Assembly: GCA_001771545.1 (NCBI GenBank)
Contig: MEUC01000022.1
Coordinates: 49,850-83,487 of the forward strand
DNA length: 33,638 nt
Reading direction: 5' to 3'
Source: a candidate division WOR-1 bacterium RIFOXYB2_FULL_42_35
GTDB lineage: Bacteria; Margulisbacteria; WOR-1; O2-12-FULL-45-9
The position numbers and the translations under genes were made by a program. Below, piece after piece: positions 1-11,300 of this stretch; position 1 is the first letter of the stretch; each line of letters opens with the position of its first letter. Below the pieces are notes generated by a model that searched no databases, was not told where the DNA came from, and saw only the letters and a list, made by a program, of their open reading frames with translations.

Positions 1-2
1 AA

Positions 3-3000
3 ACCGGAACAGATACGTTGGAAGTAAATTACACTAGCAAGGTTTTAGGTCAAGAAAAAATTACGGCAGAAACTGCCGTAACTATTATTCACGGAGACTT
101 TGCCAAGTTAAGGATTAATCCTGCCAGTGCTTCGATGTCGTCGGGAGATAAGCTGACGTTAACGAGTGAAGCGACAGATGCCTGGGATAACCCGATAGAT
201 ATTGGTACAGTCGGTCATAGTTGGACATTGGCTGGAGGTACTCCATTAACCAGCACCGATAGGGTTGTTACCTATGAGGCAGGGGCAACCGCTGGTCAGT
301 ACACGATTAGCTTAACAGGGAATCTAAATACAACGAGTGTGAGTACTACAGCAGCAGTGCAAGTTGATGCAGTGCAAAGTATCTCTATCCAAAGTTTGAA
401 TAGTAGTCTGGTTTATGGTACAGGCGATGAGTTTGATGTTCGGGCCGTGTATCAATATGCATCTCCAGGGAAGGTGCAAGCCGGGGTAACATTTGAGGTC
501 ACGAATGGGATAGGGACAGTTATTACAGAGGGAGCAAGTTCGTTTAAATTTAATCCCTTGAAGTCCGGGACAGGGAATGTAATCGCTTACTATGCCGGTA
601 AAGTTAGTATAGAAGCCTTAACTGTAACAGCGACAGTCACAGCGATAAGTATCGTTCCGTCAACAGCCACAATTAGGGCAGGAGAATTAACGACCTTTGA
701 AGCGACGTTATATTACGCCGATGGCACTTTTACCACAGCAGGCCGAACCCTCTGTGATTGGAAACTGCCGATGTCCCCGTTTATATCAGTAAGCAATGGA
801 CAAGTAACCTTAACTACAACTGGAACAGGAACAATTGAGGCTAGCTATAGTAGTAAGTTACTGGGTCAGGCCAAAGTAATTACCAGCACTATTTTTGTAG
901 TTGGGGTTGGGAACTTAAATAGTTTGAATATAATCCCTCAAAATCAAATAGCTCAAACAGGGGGGACAATTCAATTTACCATTGAGGCTTTTGATGTCTG
1001 GAATAATAAAATAGATACTAAGACTCTTAACCAGGATTGGAAAACTACCGGTACTAATGCAATTACATCGGTAGGGACATTTACTGCTGGATCCTTACCA
1101 GGAACCTATCAGATTACAGTTACTGCTGAGGCAGATGGTTATTCTGCTGGTAATAGTACCGGTATTACTGTTTATAGTCCTGTTTATAGTTTAAATTCCA
1201 TTGCAATTTTACCCCAAGCTAACAAAATTGATATTAATCATAAAACAACGACTTTTGAGGTTTGGGGCAGCTATGCTGTGATTGGCCAAAGGCTAATCAC
1301 CACAGAAGTTTCTTGGCAAGTTATTCCTGCAGAAGTTGGCACTATTGAAGCCTTGGCTGGGAAATTTACTTTTATTCCCAATAAAGCAGGGCAATGTACT
1401 GTCGAAGTTACGCATAAAGGGATTTTAAAAGATATTGCTACGGTTGATGTAACAATTGATTTGCTAGCAGTTAGTCTAGAAGCCAGTTCTACAACTCTGC
1501 GAATTGGTGAAAAGAGGAAGTTTGATTTAATTGCCTATTATAATGATCAGACCAGTAAAAATGTTAGCAACTCTAGTGATTGTAACTGGCAGATACTACC
1601 ATCTTGGTCAACTTTAGCGAGCATTACTTCAACCGGAGAAGTGCTGGCTAAAGCAGCTGGAACACCAGCGCCAATTGTTCAAGTCAGCTATTCTTATAAT
1701 GGTACTGGTATTGTAACTAAGACCGCTACTGCGATACTTAATATTCTTCCTCCGGCTACTTTAAGCTCAATAAATATTGTGCCGGCTTCGGCCAGTCTTA
1801 TTGCCGGGACAGCCAGGACTTTTAAAGTTGTGGCTAGTTATTCAGATCAATCAACGCAAGAGGTTGCCGCTGCTTGTCAGTGGAGTTTAGATCCTGCTCA
1901 TGTTGGGAAGATTGTTTCAGGTGAGGTTCTAGTGACAATTGTTGGAAATGGCAAGGCTACTGTGACAGCAACTTATGAATATAAGAGTAAAAGCACTACT
2001 GCAACTGCGGCACTACAAATAAGTCCGGCTGTGCTTAATTCAATAACAGTTACTTCAGCAGCTACATCTGTTGCAGTTGGTGGGCAAGTTCAATTTACAG
2101 CGGCAGGAAGAGACCTTTATGGCAACATTGTTAGTGTTCCTCCTAGCTGGAAAACATCAGGTGGCTCGATCAGCAGTAGTGGTTTGCTAACTGCTCCAGC
2201 AGTCAAGGGTTCGGTTTCTAAAATTAGAGTTGAAGCAAATTCAGGATCAATTGTTGGCACTAGAGAAGTTACCCTTTTAGCTGGAGACTTAACTACAATT
2301 ACTCTTTCTTCTAGTACTACTGAAGTAGCTGCCGGGAAAACACTAATTTTTACGGTTGCTGGTCAAGATAGTCTAGGTAATCCAGCGGCAGTTGATTCTA
2401 ACCAATGTCAATGGACTGTATCTGCGGGAAAGATATTGCCCAATGGCATTTTAATCGCTCCAATTAACCCAGGGCAAATAACTGTTACTGCCAGCTATGC
2501 TGCTGGCGTTTTTGCTAATCAGCTGATTACTGTTGTTCCGGATATTTTGAGTTCTACAGAAGTTACACCCCTTAATCCTATTGTTTTACCGGCGCAGCAA
2601 ATTAATTTTGTTGCTGGTGGTTATGATCAATATAGTAATTTGGTCACTTTGGAAAGTTTTACTTACACCGCCAGCAGTCAGGCCGGAACATATAATGTGA
2701 CTAGAAACCTAGTTGATAGTCGCAATAATCTTACTAAGATTGCTCAAACCAGCCTAACTGTGCAGCCTGGTACGCTTAAGACTATTATCGTTACTCCTGC
2801 CGTTGTTACTATCGAAGCTGGAGGCTCACAACAATTTAGTGCTGTTGGTTATGATCAATATAATAATAAAATCTCTGGATTGATTTTTACTTGTAGTTCA
2901 AGCCTGGGCAATAGTTCTCTGATCAAAACAACCGGTAAAACGCAGGCAGGGAATTATACTTTAACTGTTTCCAGCCTAGGAGTTAGCGCTCAGGCCATGA

Positions 3001-3917
3001 TAGTTGTCAAGCAAAAATTAAAAGAAATCTATTATCCGGCAACTGTCTATAGTCATAATAAAAAATCCAGCCAAGCTCATCTAGGGCTTGTTCCCCAGGC
3101 TGTTGATATTAATGATCAGCCCTATGATTTAACCGGCCAAAAAATCACCTACTTTGTGACAGGCCAGCAGTACGGTAATTCAATTGATGAGCAGGGCAAT
3201 TTTACCGGTGGGATTAGTGAGGGGGCTTATACTGTTACCGCTACGCTGACGGTGGGGACACAAACTTATACCGCTTCAGCAAATGTTTATGTCAATATTG
3301 ATTCTCCCAAGATTACGTTGACTATAGATGGCAAGGAGCTTAAGGCAGGGGACATTATTGGTCAGCAGCCTAAAATTAAAATCGCAATCTCTGACGGGAA
3401 CCTGATCAAAGAAATTAATGTTAGTTTTGATGGGGTTGAAGCTAGCGCTGCTACTCTCAAAGCTTCAGCGCTTGACCAGGCAGAGGTTATGGCTACTTAT
3501 ACAGCGGCTAATGACTTGACACCAGGCGAGCATACAATTCTTGTTGTGGCCAAAGATTCCCTTGGCAGTGTGAGTAGTGTAAGTATTAGTGGGCTAAAAG
3601 TTTATTCGGCTTCGGTAATAAGCGGAACCCCCATGAATTATCCTAATCCATTTAAGCCTTCCTCTGAACAGACCACCATAAATTATACTCTGACCAAGGA
3701 TTCTGATATCAGAATATATATTTATGATTTAGCCAGAAGGCTGGTTTATAGTCAGGCCTATACTGCTGGAGTTAATGGGGGCAAATTAGGTGAAAATGAA
3801 ATCACTTGGAATGGCAAAGATACATTTAGTGAAATTGTTGCCAACGGTGTTTATGTTTATCTAATCACCTCGGATGGTAAGGTTATTGGTTCCGGCGAAA
3901 TTAGCGTCTTTGAGTAA
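3..3917 (+). CDS. Exported Ig-repeat surface protein with FlgD/type IX-like C-terminal domain (5' end cut by window edge)
   Basis: The frame is open to the left edge, so the N-terminus and any signal peptide lie outside. About 1,300 residues are visible. Some eleven repeats of roughly 90-110 residues each open with a strand such as LRINPASASM, ISIVPSTATI or IIVTPAVVTI, followed by a Gly-rich turn and a line like FTAAGRDLYGN; this is the pattern of bacterial Ig-like (Big) domains. The last ~290 residues form a different module. It ends in a domain starting at NYPNPFKPSSEQTTINYTL, continuing through IYIYDLARRLVYS and NGVYVYLIT, which resembles FlgD Ig-like folds and type IX (Por) type-A sorting domains. 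The same module ends the protein at 13354-15177. The next gene is a PorV-like protein. Role inferred: a long cell-surface or secreted adhesin or stalk. Family assignment is solid at fold level; the exact function is unknown. Confidence 0.85.
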   Translation, partial: TGTDTLEVNYTSKVLGQEKITAETAVTIIHGDFAKLRINPASASMSSGDKLTLTSEATDAWDNPIDIGTVGHSWTLAGGTPLTSTDRVVTYEAGATAGQYTISLTGNLNTTSVSTTAAVQVDAVQSISIQSLNSSLVYGTGDEFDVRAVYQYASPGKVQAGVTFEVTNGIGTVITEGASSFKFNPLKSGTGNVIAYYAGKVSIEALTVTATVTAISIVPSTATIRAGELTTFEATLYYADGTFTTAGRTLCDWKLPMSPFISVSNGQVTLTTTGTGTIEASYSSKLLGQAKVITSTIFVVGVGNLNSLNIIPQNQIAQTGGTIQFTIEAFDVWNNKIDTKTLNQDWKTTGTNAITSVGTFTAGSLPGTYQITVTAEADGYSAGNSTGITVYSPVYSLNSIAILPQANKIDINHKTTTFEVWGSYAVIGQRLITTEVSWQVIPAEVGTIEALAGKFTFIPNKAGQCTVEVTHKGILKDIATVDVTIDLLAVSLEASSTTLRIGEKRKFDLIAYYNDQTSKNVSNSSDCNWQILPSWSTLASITSTGEVLAKAAGTPAPIVQVSYSYNGTGIVTKTATAILNILPPATLSSINIVPASASLIAGTARTFKVVASYSDQSTQEVAAACQWSLDPAHVGKIVSGEVLVTIVGNGKATVTATYEYKSKSTTATAALQISPAVLNSITVTSAATSVAVGGQVQFTAAGRDLYGNIVSVPPSWKTSGGSISSSGLLTAPAVKGSVSKIRVEANSGSIVGTREVTLLAGDLTTITLSSSTTEVAAGKTLIFTVAGQDSLGNPAAVDSNQCQWTVSAGKILPNGILIAPINPGQITVTASYAAGVFANQLITVVPDILSSTEVTPLNPIVLPAQQINFVAGGYDQYSNLVTLESFTYTASSQAGTYNVTRNLVDSRNNLTKIAQTSLTVQPGTLKTIIVTPAVVTIEAGGSQQFSAVGYDQYNNKISGLIFTCSSSLGNSSLIKTTGKTQAGNYTLTVSSLGVSAQAMIVVKQKLKEIYYPATVYSHNKKSSQAHLGLVPQAVDINDQPYDLTGQKITYFVTGQQYGNSIDEQGNFTGGISEGAYTVTATLTVGTQTYTASANVYVNIDSPKITLTIDGKELKAGDIIGQQPKIKIAISDGNLIKEINVSFDGVEASAATLKASALDQAEVMATYTAANDLTPGEHTILVVAKDSLGSVSSVSISGLKVYSASVISGTPMNYPNPFKPSSEQTTINYTLTKDSDIRIYIYDLARRLVYSQAYTAGVNGGKLGENEITWNGKDTFSEIVANGVYVYLITSDGKVIGSGEISVFE

Positions 3918-3960
3918 AACCTGGCAGTCCTGCGGTCTGTAGTTATGAATTTAGAATTCC

Positions 3961-3996
3961 CCATGCAAGTTTTTCTCCTCTCATTACGATATATAT
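3961..3996 (+). promoter_or_regulatory. Bipartite promoter-like element shared with the second porV-like gene
   Basis: CCATGCAAGTT (3961-3971), eleven unconserved bases, then ATTACGATATATAT (3983-3996). The same two blocks with the same 11-base gap occur at 15270-15305 ahead of the paralogous gene. Two conserved blocks around a free spacer are typical of a promoter. GCAAGTTT and TACGATAT loosely resemble sigma-28 boxes (TAAAGTTT / GCCGATAA), but that reading is speculative. Confidence 0.45.
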
Positions 3997-3999
3997 ATT

Positions 4000-4088
4000 G
4001 AAAGGGACCCAAAGCCATCTGCAACTGCCCCTGGCAGTAAAAACCAGGAGACGATGTGGATGGCCTGTTAAAACAGGCTATTTTTTTA
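4000..4088 (+). promoter_or_regulatory. Candidate attenuator or riboswitch leader of the porV-like gene
   Basis: Downstream of the promoter-like element the leader can form a 9-bp stem, GCCATCTGC (4014-4022) with GTGGATGGC (4056-4064). This encloses a perfect 6-bp hairpin, ACTGCC/GGCAGT (4024-4038). A competing pairing is CCTGG (4030-4034) with CCAGG (4044-4048). The outer stem shares bases 4063-4064 with the following terminator stem, so the two structures compete. The terminator ends 14 bases before the ATG, leaving no room for another promoter. The ligand or signal is unknown, and I could not match a known riboswitch class. Confidence 0.4.
4063..4087 (+). terminator. Intrinsic terminator-like hairpin just before the porV-like start codon
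   Basis: GCCTGTTAAAACAGGC followed by TA and seven T. The stem is 5-6 bp with a small loop. Its position between the leader stem and the Shine-Dalgarno site suggests regulated read-through, not a gene end. Confidence 0.55.
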
Positions 4089-4101
4089 AAAGAGGAGTAA
4101 G

Positions 4102-5193
4102 ATGGGGACAAGAAGATTTAAAATCTCAGGTTTCAACTTCCTGTACATTATTATAGTGGTTGTTATAACCCTATCAGTACTAGTAGCTATTTCCGCACCT
4201 GCCCAAGCTAAAGATTCTCTGGATTTACGTGTTGTTGGTATCGGAGCCAGATCATTGGGTATGGGTAAGGCTGGGGTAGCGCTGGCAGATGATTCTAATG
4301 CTGTGTTTATTAATCCCGCCGGTTTAGCCTATCAAAAGAATTGGTCTGCAACTTGTATGTCAACAAAACTGATGGAACGGGTTGACTATAAGCTTGTGGC
4401 CGGTACTTACCATACAGATTACGGCACTTTCGGGATTGGTTATATTGGGGCAACTACACCGGGTGGATATTTAACTACTAATAAGGCCAGCTTGAGTAGC
4501 GCGGTACCTATCGGCTATGGTTCCAGTCAAATTATCGTTTCTTACGCCAGAAGTTTAAATGAACTGATCAGTGGGACTTCTATTTTAGGCGATTTAAGCC
4601 TTGGTGTTAGTGCTAAAGTCCTGGCTAATAATTTCAGTGGTTACAGTGCTGCTGCTTCCGGTCAAAGTTGTGACTTTGCCTTATTATTTAAACCGAGAAA
4701 AAATATTTCCTTCGGTCTTAATCTGATGAACCTGGGCGGCAATGTTAATTGGGCTAATGGTTCCAGTGAAGACTTGGCCAGCAAGAGTAAGGTTGGGACA
4801 GTAATTAAATTGCTTGACGACAAGTTATTGCTGGCCGTTGATGCAGACCTGGCAATTATCGGCAACAGCCCACTGCTTATTCACGGAGGGCTGGAATGGA
4901 CCCCCTTAAGCCTCATTGTGCTTCGGGCGGGGTTGGACCAGTCTGCCCTGGGTAGCTCTGCTGTCACGAATTTAACCGGTGGGCTTGGCATCAAACTGGC
5001 AGGTTTTTCTTTTGACTATGCCTATCAGCAAGACAGTAAACTTTCCGGCAATTCCAGTCATTATTTTTCCTTGTCTTTCCAACCAACTTTTGTTGAGGAA
5101 ATTGCCGCTAAAGAAATTAAAAGCGAGCTTAAAGTTGCCGGCAACCAAACCAACTCAAACAATTCATTTGGAGTTTTAACTTATTATAAATAA
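4102..5193 (+). CDS. PorV-like outer-membrane beta-barrel protein (copy 1)
   Basis: 363 residues, ATG with GAGGAG at 4092-4097. A hydrophobic N-terminal segment (about residues 13-36) ends at AQAKD, a likely signal peptidase site. Directly after it comes VVGIGARSLGMGKAGVALAD followed by NAVFINPAGLA, the hallmark N-terminus of PorV/UPF0164-type outer-membrane proteins; the rest is alternating beta-strand sequence. In Bacteroidota, PorV binds the C-terminal sorting domains of type IX cargo and shuttles them to the sortase. Here it sits next to a protein with such a C-terminal domain, which supports a similar job. It is closely related to the protein at 15358-16476. Expression probably depends on read-through of the hairpin at 4063-4087. 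Family call good; the type IX role is inferred. Confidence 0.8.
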   Translation: MGTRRFKISGFNFLYIIIVVVITLSVLVAISAPAQAKDSLDLRVVGIGARSLGMGKAGVALADDSNAVFINPAGLAYQKNWSATCMSTKLMERVDYKLVAGTYHTDYGTFGIGYIGATTPGGYLTTNKASLSSAVPIGYGSSQIIVSYARSLNELISGTSILGDLSLGVSAKVLANNFSGYSAAASGQSCDFALLFKPRKNISFGLNLMNLGGNVNWANGSSEDLASKSKVGTVIKLLDDKLLLAVDADLAIIGNSPLLIHGGLEWTPLSLIVLRAGLDQSALGSSAVTNLTGGLGIKLAGFSFDYAYQQDSKLSGNSSHYFSLSFQPTFVEEIAAKEIKSELKVAGNQTNSNNSFGVLTYYK

Positions 5194-5245
5194 TTGGAGT
5201 TAATTAGTGGGTTTAATAATTCGCAATGTTGATACCGTTACAAAG

Positions 5246-5269
5246 CCTGTTGTCAAACAGGTTTTTTTT
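5246..5269 (+). terminator. Intrinsic terminator after porV-like copy 1
   Basis: CCTGTT-GTCA-AACAGG (5246-5261) followed by eight T. It closes the upstream transcript. The loop region doubles as the -35 box of the next promoter. Confidence 0.75.
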
Positions 5270-5278
5270 ATGTATACT
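5250..5278 (+). promoter_or_regulatory. Promoter of the giant exported protein
   Basis: TTGTCA (5250-5255), 17 bases, TATACT (5273-5278). The predicted start near 5285 leaves a ~23-base leader with AAGGAG at 5294-5299 before the ATG at 5308. The -35 box lies in the loop and stem of the preceding terminator. Confidence 0.55.
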
Positions 5279-5307
5279 GAATCAGCTTTTAACAAGGAGA
5301 ACATGCC

Positions 5308-8300
5308 ATGTTCAAAATAAAAAAGAATCAGCTGGGATTGATGGTCTTGTTACTGGCCTTTATTTTTTCTCTCTCTTTTTCTTCGGTTAATTCTCAAACC
5401 AGATCCGTTAATAGTCTTGAACAAGCCCGCACAGAGCTCACCTCAATTGAGGCTAGAATAAAGGCTGTTGAAGCCAAAACTCAGGATCCAGAGATTTTAA
5501 CTGGACTTAGGTCTGTTAAAGAAGACCTATCTTCAGCTAAAACCTTTGCGGATACACTTAGAACCCCTACCGATGATGACCTAACTTATCTTCAAGGTAG
5601 TTTTGACTATATTACAGAAAATCTTCTGGCTTACGAATCAATGGTGGGCATTTCGCGTACAGATTCACCTATAAGTGATTTGTCTGATCAATTGGTGATT
5701 TTGACGGATAATAACTTACCTGCTGCCCAGGTTGGCAGGTATTTTGCTCAAAATTTCCAGGCTAGTGGAGGGGAACAACCTTATACTTGGTCTTTTGTCC
5801 CCCTTCCTAAAGGGTTAGCTAAACAACATGACAATATCTTATCGGGTACGCCCAATGTTGCTGGAACTTATACTATTAATGTTACGGTTACGGATCGAAG
5901 CGGCAATCAAGTGACCAAAAACATGTTGCTAATTGTTAATCCTGATGGAGGAGACAATCCCTCTCCTGAAAAAGTTGGCGAGTTTAAAATTTTAACCTAC
6001 CGTATTAGTAATTGGGGTGCTGTAGGTCGTCGATTTAAAACAGAGCTTCAAGCCATTGGTGCTTCTACTCCATATCGCTGGCAAGTAGTTGAAGGCAGTT
6101 TTCCTGCTGGTCTGAAAATAACAAACAGAGAAGATAGTTTTGTTTTAGAAGGTGTTCCTACTAGAAGTGGTAAGTACATTTTTACGGTTAATGTAACAGA
6201 TAGCAATGATCAAATAGTTACAAAACAAGTTCAAATTGTTATTGAACCAACAGAAGTTAAGGAATTAAAGCGAGTCCTTTGGTTTCTTAGCCAAGTCAAT
6301 GATGAAACCTTCAATAAAATAGCTGCTAAGTTTGTTGAACATCTTAAGACGCCAGAAGAGCAAATGGCAATGCAAAAGAAACTAGCTGCATTAAAAGTTA
6401 GGATAGAAAAACTTTTGGTAGCGGTTGCTGAGCGGGGGGGGATTGACAATTTAACTAAGGAAACTTTACTGGCATTAAAGGAACAGATCTTTGCTGTTAA
6501 ATATGACTATAAGAACACTTTAATTTACCTGCAAGAAGCTTCTGGTGACTACAAGTTCGAAAGAGCAGACACTCATCTTGTTTCCAGGCCATTAGAAATA
6601 GTTGGTTTAGGTAACTTTAACTATTGTGTTATTGGGCAGGAATATCAAGCTGCTTTATTAGCCAATGGGGGTAATCCGCTTTTTTCTTGGTCTTTAGTTG
6701 GTGATCGGCGTTTACCTTCCGGTCTGACTTTAACCCCTGATGGCAAGATCTCTGGTGTGGTAGAAAATATTGAGCCAAAAATATATTGGGTTGAAGTTAA
6801 AGTTGTTGATACCTATGGTGAAGTTGCCAAAAAGCAAATCTCTTTTATTGTTAATGAACCATTGCAAATTGTTGCTGATGATGTAGTTTCGATAACAGCT
6901 GGACAACCGTTTAGCTTGCAACTGAAAGATAAGGGTGGCTTACCTCCTCATACATGGAGTGTTGCTGGTGGTTTACCAGAAGGAGCTACTTTTTTCAAAG
7001 AAGCTGGGATCATCTCTGGTTTTATCCCTGCTGATCGTGGTGCAGGTAGCTATGTTATTAATGTTCGGGCTGAATCTGGTGCTAATCCAGAAATTGTTGC
7101 TAGCCAATCAATTATCTTAAAGGTTGACCCGGCTCCTGTTTACCATAGTCAAGCCGATAGTGATATACCTAAAGTTTCTTATAACTTACAAGAAGATGTT
7201 CAGCGCCTAATTAGCCTTTTATCTGCTTTAAAAGAGAGTAGTGTCTTACAGGTAATTAATAGGGAAAATCCAGAAGTGGGTTTGCCAATGCGTGTAACGC
7301 AACAGCTACGAGATTTACAGCAAGCCATTAATGATTTACCTAAAGAAGGAACAGCTTTCGGTGATCAACTTCATAGCCAAGTGCGTAAAGAGATTGGACT
7401 AATTGAAGAAATTTTGGGTGATGTCAGTCAATATTTTCCTAATATAAACGAAGGGTTCTTGACTGCTGGACCTAAGATTATATTTCCTAAACCTGGGCTT
7501 GCCGATTTGCTGCAGATAATGACAAAGATTAAGTTGACTTTAGAAAAATATACGCCTAAGAAACCGGGCAATTATCAAGATCCTGCCCTGACTGGAACAA
7601 TTGTTGGCTCTGCAGCGACTAATATTGGATTTCATCTAGACAAGAGCATCGCTAAAACTAAATGGGAAGAAGAAATTTTGGCAGAAGAGATTTTATCTGC
7701 TGTAACTGATGAGAAAGACAAAAATTTAGTGATTAAAAAAGGAGAAACACTAGAATTATCTGGAGTCTATTGGTTTGACTCTGTTTTAATTGAAGATGGT
7801 GGAGAGCTTGCTGTTAGACCCTGGATTGCACAATATAAAGATGAAACAGAGGGTCGGTTTGAGGGTAGGGGTAATTTGGAAATTCACGCTCGACGTTTTA
7901 TTAATAAGGGAATAATTAACGCTGTTGGTCGAGGGTATATGCCTATTACCGTGGTAGCTTCTGGTGGTGCTGCAGGTGACGAGGGTGCTGCAGGTGAATA
8001 TAGTTGTACTATTTCAACGGGCGGAACGGGTGGGTATGGACAGGAGGGTTTCTTTAATATAGCAGTACCACAACAGAGTGGTTATTGGGGCAAACGTGCG
8101 CTTAAGCAAAACAAGGTTGACCCTAAAAAGCTTTTAGCTGGCTTTAAACCAGAAGGGACAGTTAAAGATCAGGCTGAAAAAGATGTTTATTCTGCCTTAC
8201 AGAGTCAACTGGTTATTGACAGTTCTGGCAACATCAATACCAATCTTTTTGATGGCACTTGGGATAGTTTTGACTCTCTTATGAAAACTAAATTAGAAAG

Positions 8301-11300
8301 CATGAAGGGACCGTCCGGCCAAAGTATGTATGCTTATGCCCATGATATTTATGATGGTCTGATTCTCTGGGCTTTTTATCATCCAGCCCCTGGAGGGTTC
8401 GTTGGTAAAGGTGGCTATAACTGTGGTGGCCATACCCAGTATAAGGCTACTGGTGGGCTAGCTGGTTCTTGGTTTTATGGTTCGTCACAACCTTTTCAAT
8501 ATGGTGATGCACTTCCTAGTGGTGCCGGTGGCTATGGTCCTGATTTGAATTATATTTATGATTCTACAGCTAAGAAGAAATTTCTCAATACTCATGTTTA
8601 TCGTTATGATCCACCATTAATGAATGATCCAACTGCTGTTTATATGGGTTCTGCTGGAGGAGCTTCTTCAACCAGTGGTGGTGGTGGCGGCGGTGGTGGT
8701 GGTGCTGGTTCTTGTTGGGATAGTTCTGCTGATGGTGGTGCTGGTGGTAAGGGGGGACAAGGGATGGTGGGACTCCCAGGTGGTGCTGGTGGTGGTAAAG
8801 TTATAATTGTTGCTACCGATGTCTTAAAACTAGATGGGATTATTATTTCCCATGGTTCAAAGGGTGCTACAGCCATAAGTAATAATTCTAACAATGGAAA
8901 TAATGGTGAGGATGGTTATGATAATACTGGTCAAGGTGGTCAAGGTGGTTTTAGGGGTGTAGTCCATCCAGATACACAGCGAGGTTTTTATGGGGAGGGA
9001 GAACAAGGTGGAATTGGAGATGATTTCGATGGTAATGGTGGTGGTGGTGGTGGTTCTAGCGGCTATCAAATTTCTAACTTGGCGGCTGGTGGTGGTGGTG
9101 GTGGTATAAGTCTTAAGGTCTACAGGGATTATGAGCTTAATACCGATACTAGTGCAGGCTATGATTATGGCGCAACTTTAAGAAGCGACTATACCAAAAC
9201 TTCTTCTTTAACAATCAAAGATAATCCCATGTCGGTGCCAGAGAGTTATCCCGTGACTTCTTGGGGGTATCCTCATTATGATAAAACTGGTGGGGCTCTT
9301 AGATTTGTCTATGCTGGGGATGTTGTTAGGGGTCTGTCAGAATTGAAAACTTTAAAAAAGCAACCGGGTGGAACACTGGAAGAATATGTTTTGCCTTCAA
9401 TAACAATAAAGCAACCTATTGGGGGAGAGATCACTTCTTTGAATCAGGGAATGGATATTTTGTTTGAGGTTGCTGGTGGGACTGCCTGGAAACAAAAGGG
9501 GGAAGGGCAATTAGTCAAAATTTATTGTTGGGATCCAGGAGAAGACAAAACTAGAGACCTCCCTCACAGCTATAAGACAGGTGGAACCTGGAGAGAGTTA
9601 AAAACTATTACAATAAAGCAACTTAGTGAAGGTTTTGTTGGTTCTAAATATACCCGTCAATTTGTTGCTCAGGCCTGGGATACTACCTACGAGCCAAAAA
9701 CAACTTCTGCTTCCCAAGAAATGGTTAAAGATACCCAACAAGCACAGATAAGGATTATAGCTTTCGATAATAATCAGCAATATGGTTTAAGGATTAGTAA
9801 TCTTTTTACAATTGATAATACTGCACCAGGACAACCTTATGAAGTTGCTCTGACTCTTGATAGTAAGAAGAAGATCCTTGATTCTGATGGAAAAGAAACC
9901 TGGACAAGTGACCTTAACCCAACCTTAACCTGGAGAGCCAAGGATAACCTTACTGAAATTAATAAGGTTGAGATTGCTGTAAAGAAATATGATGGGACTA
10001 GCTATCAATGGAAGATTGCTTCTTTTGAGGTTGATGGAACAATTATTGTTGGTACTACTGTTGCTAGTAAAGATGCTTGGTTAAATGCTTTTGCCTTTTC
10101 TAATACCTATATTAAAAAAGACACAGTAATGGATAACGGTAAGCTAGTAACTTCCTATACTGGTGTAATTAACCCAAAATTCAGAAACTTGGAGCATGGG
10201 AGGTACCAGGTTTTAGTTAGGGTCTGGGATCAAGCTGATAATATTTCCGAACCCTCAGAAGGACAACTTTATAATGTCGATAAACAAGGCCCCTACATAG
10301 AATTTCTTGATGAGAGTGGTAAACCAACCACGTCAACCGGCTGGTATCGTACTCTTAGTGCTTTGGTAACCGATGAATCTGGTGTTGCCGATTTTGTCGT
10401 GACATTAGATAAGAACCAAGTCTACCAAAAGACACTATCTTCACCACAATATACTTTAACAGTTCCGCTTGGAACCTTTGATAAGTATTTAACTAATGGC
10501 AGTCACACTTTTGTTGGCACTGCCAATGATCTCTTTGTAAATCCTAATAGTAAAACAAGTTTAGTCAATGTGGATGTTAGCTCTCCAGAAGTGACAATTA
10601 ATTTCCCCGTTAACCAGCAAAAATATATTGATTCTATCAAGGTTATCAGTATCGAAGCGATTGATCTGCCTAAACCACCTAAAGATAAAACCCTTTCCGG
10701 CATGAATACTTCTAAGGTTGAATTACAGCTCTGGCGGGTAGTAAGTGAATACATGAAACCAGATTACAATGAGTATTATGATCCTACGGCTACAACTAAA
10801 TGGACCAAAGTGATTTCTGGTTCAAGCACTGTTTGGCTAACAACTAGCAGTCTTGGTAGTAAAAAATATCAATATGCTTTGCCAAAAGCTGATTATCTAA
10901 CTAAAGAAGCTGTCTATTGGGTGACAGTGCGTGGTTATGATAATGCCGGCAATTTTGGTACGGCGACAATCTCTTTTGAGGTGGATTTAACTCCACCGGT
11001 GGTTAACCTTGAAGTTGATGAAGTGGCTGTTTCTGCCGCTAAGAAAAAACAATGGTATACTGGCTTGATAGAAAAAGCTAAAACATCGGGAATAACTTTA
11101 ACCGCTCCGTTGCAGGCTAAGGTTAGCGAAGATGTAACCATGGAGTGTGAAATTATTGATACTGTTCTTTCCAGCAAAAGCCCTGGTAAGTTTAAAACAA
11201 CCCTTAAAGCAGGGGCAATGACAAAAGATCGTGAATTGTGGCCACTCCATAATAGTGAATTTAAATTTAGCTATACAGCCTGGGATGGAGCCGGTAATAG

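Noticed and set aside
4001-4064. Similarity of the first porV-like leader to known riboswitches: GGGACCCAAAGCC (c-di-GMP-I-like), and GCAACTG plus CCAGGAGAC (cobalamin-like)
   Set aside because: The c-di-GMP-I tetraloop hairpin and receptor are missing, and the cobalamin core between the two motifs is far too short (about 20 bases). Only fragments match.
8640-8894. Proline-rich reading frame on the minus strand
   Set aside because: It is the complement of the poly-glycine codons of the giant protein; no promoter, ribosome-binding site or independent coding signal.
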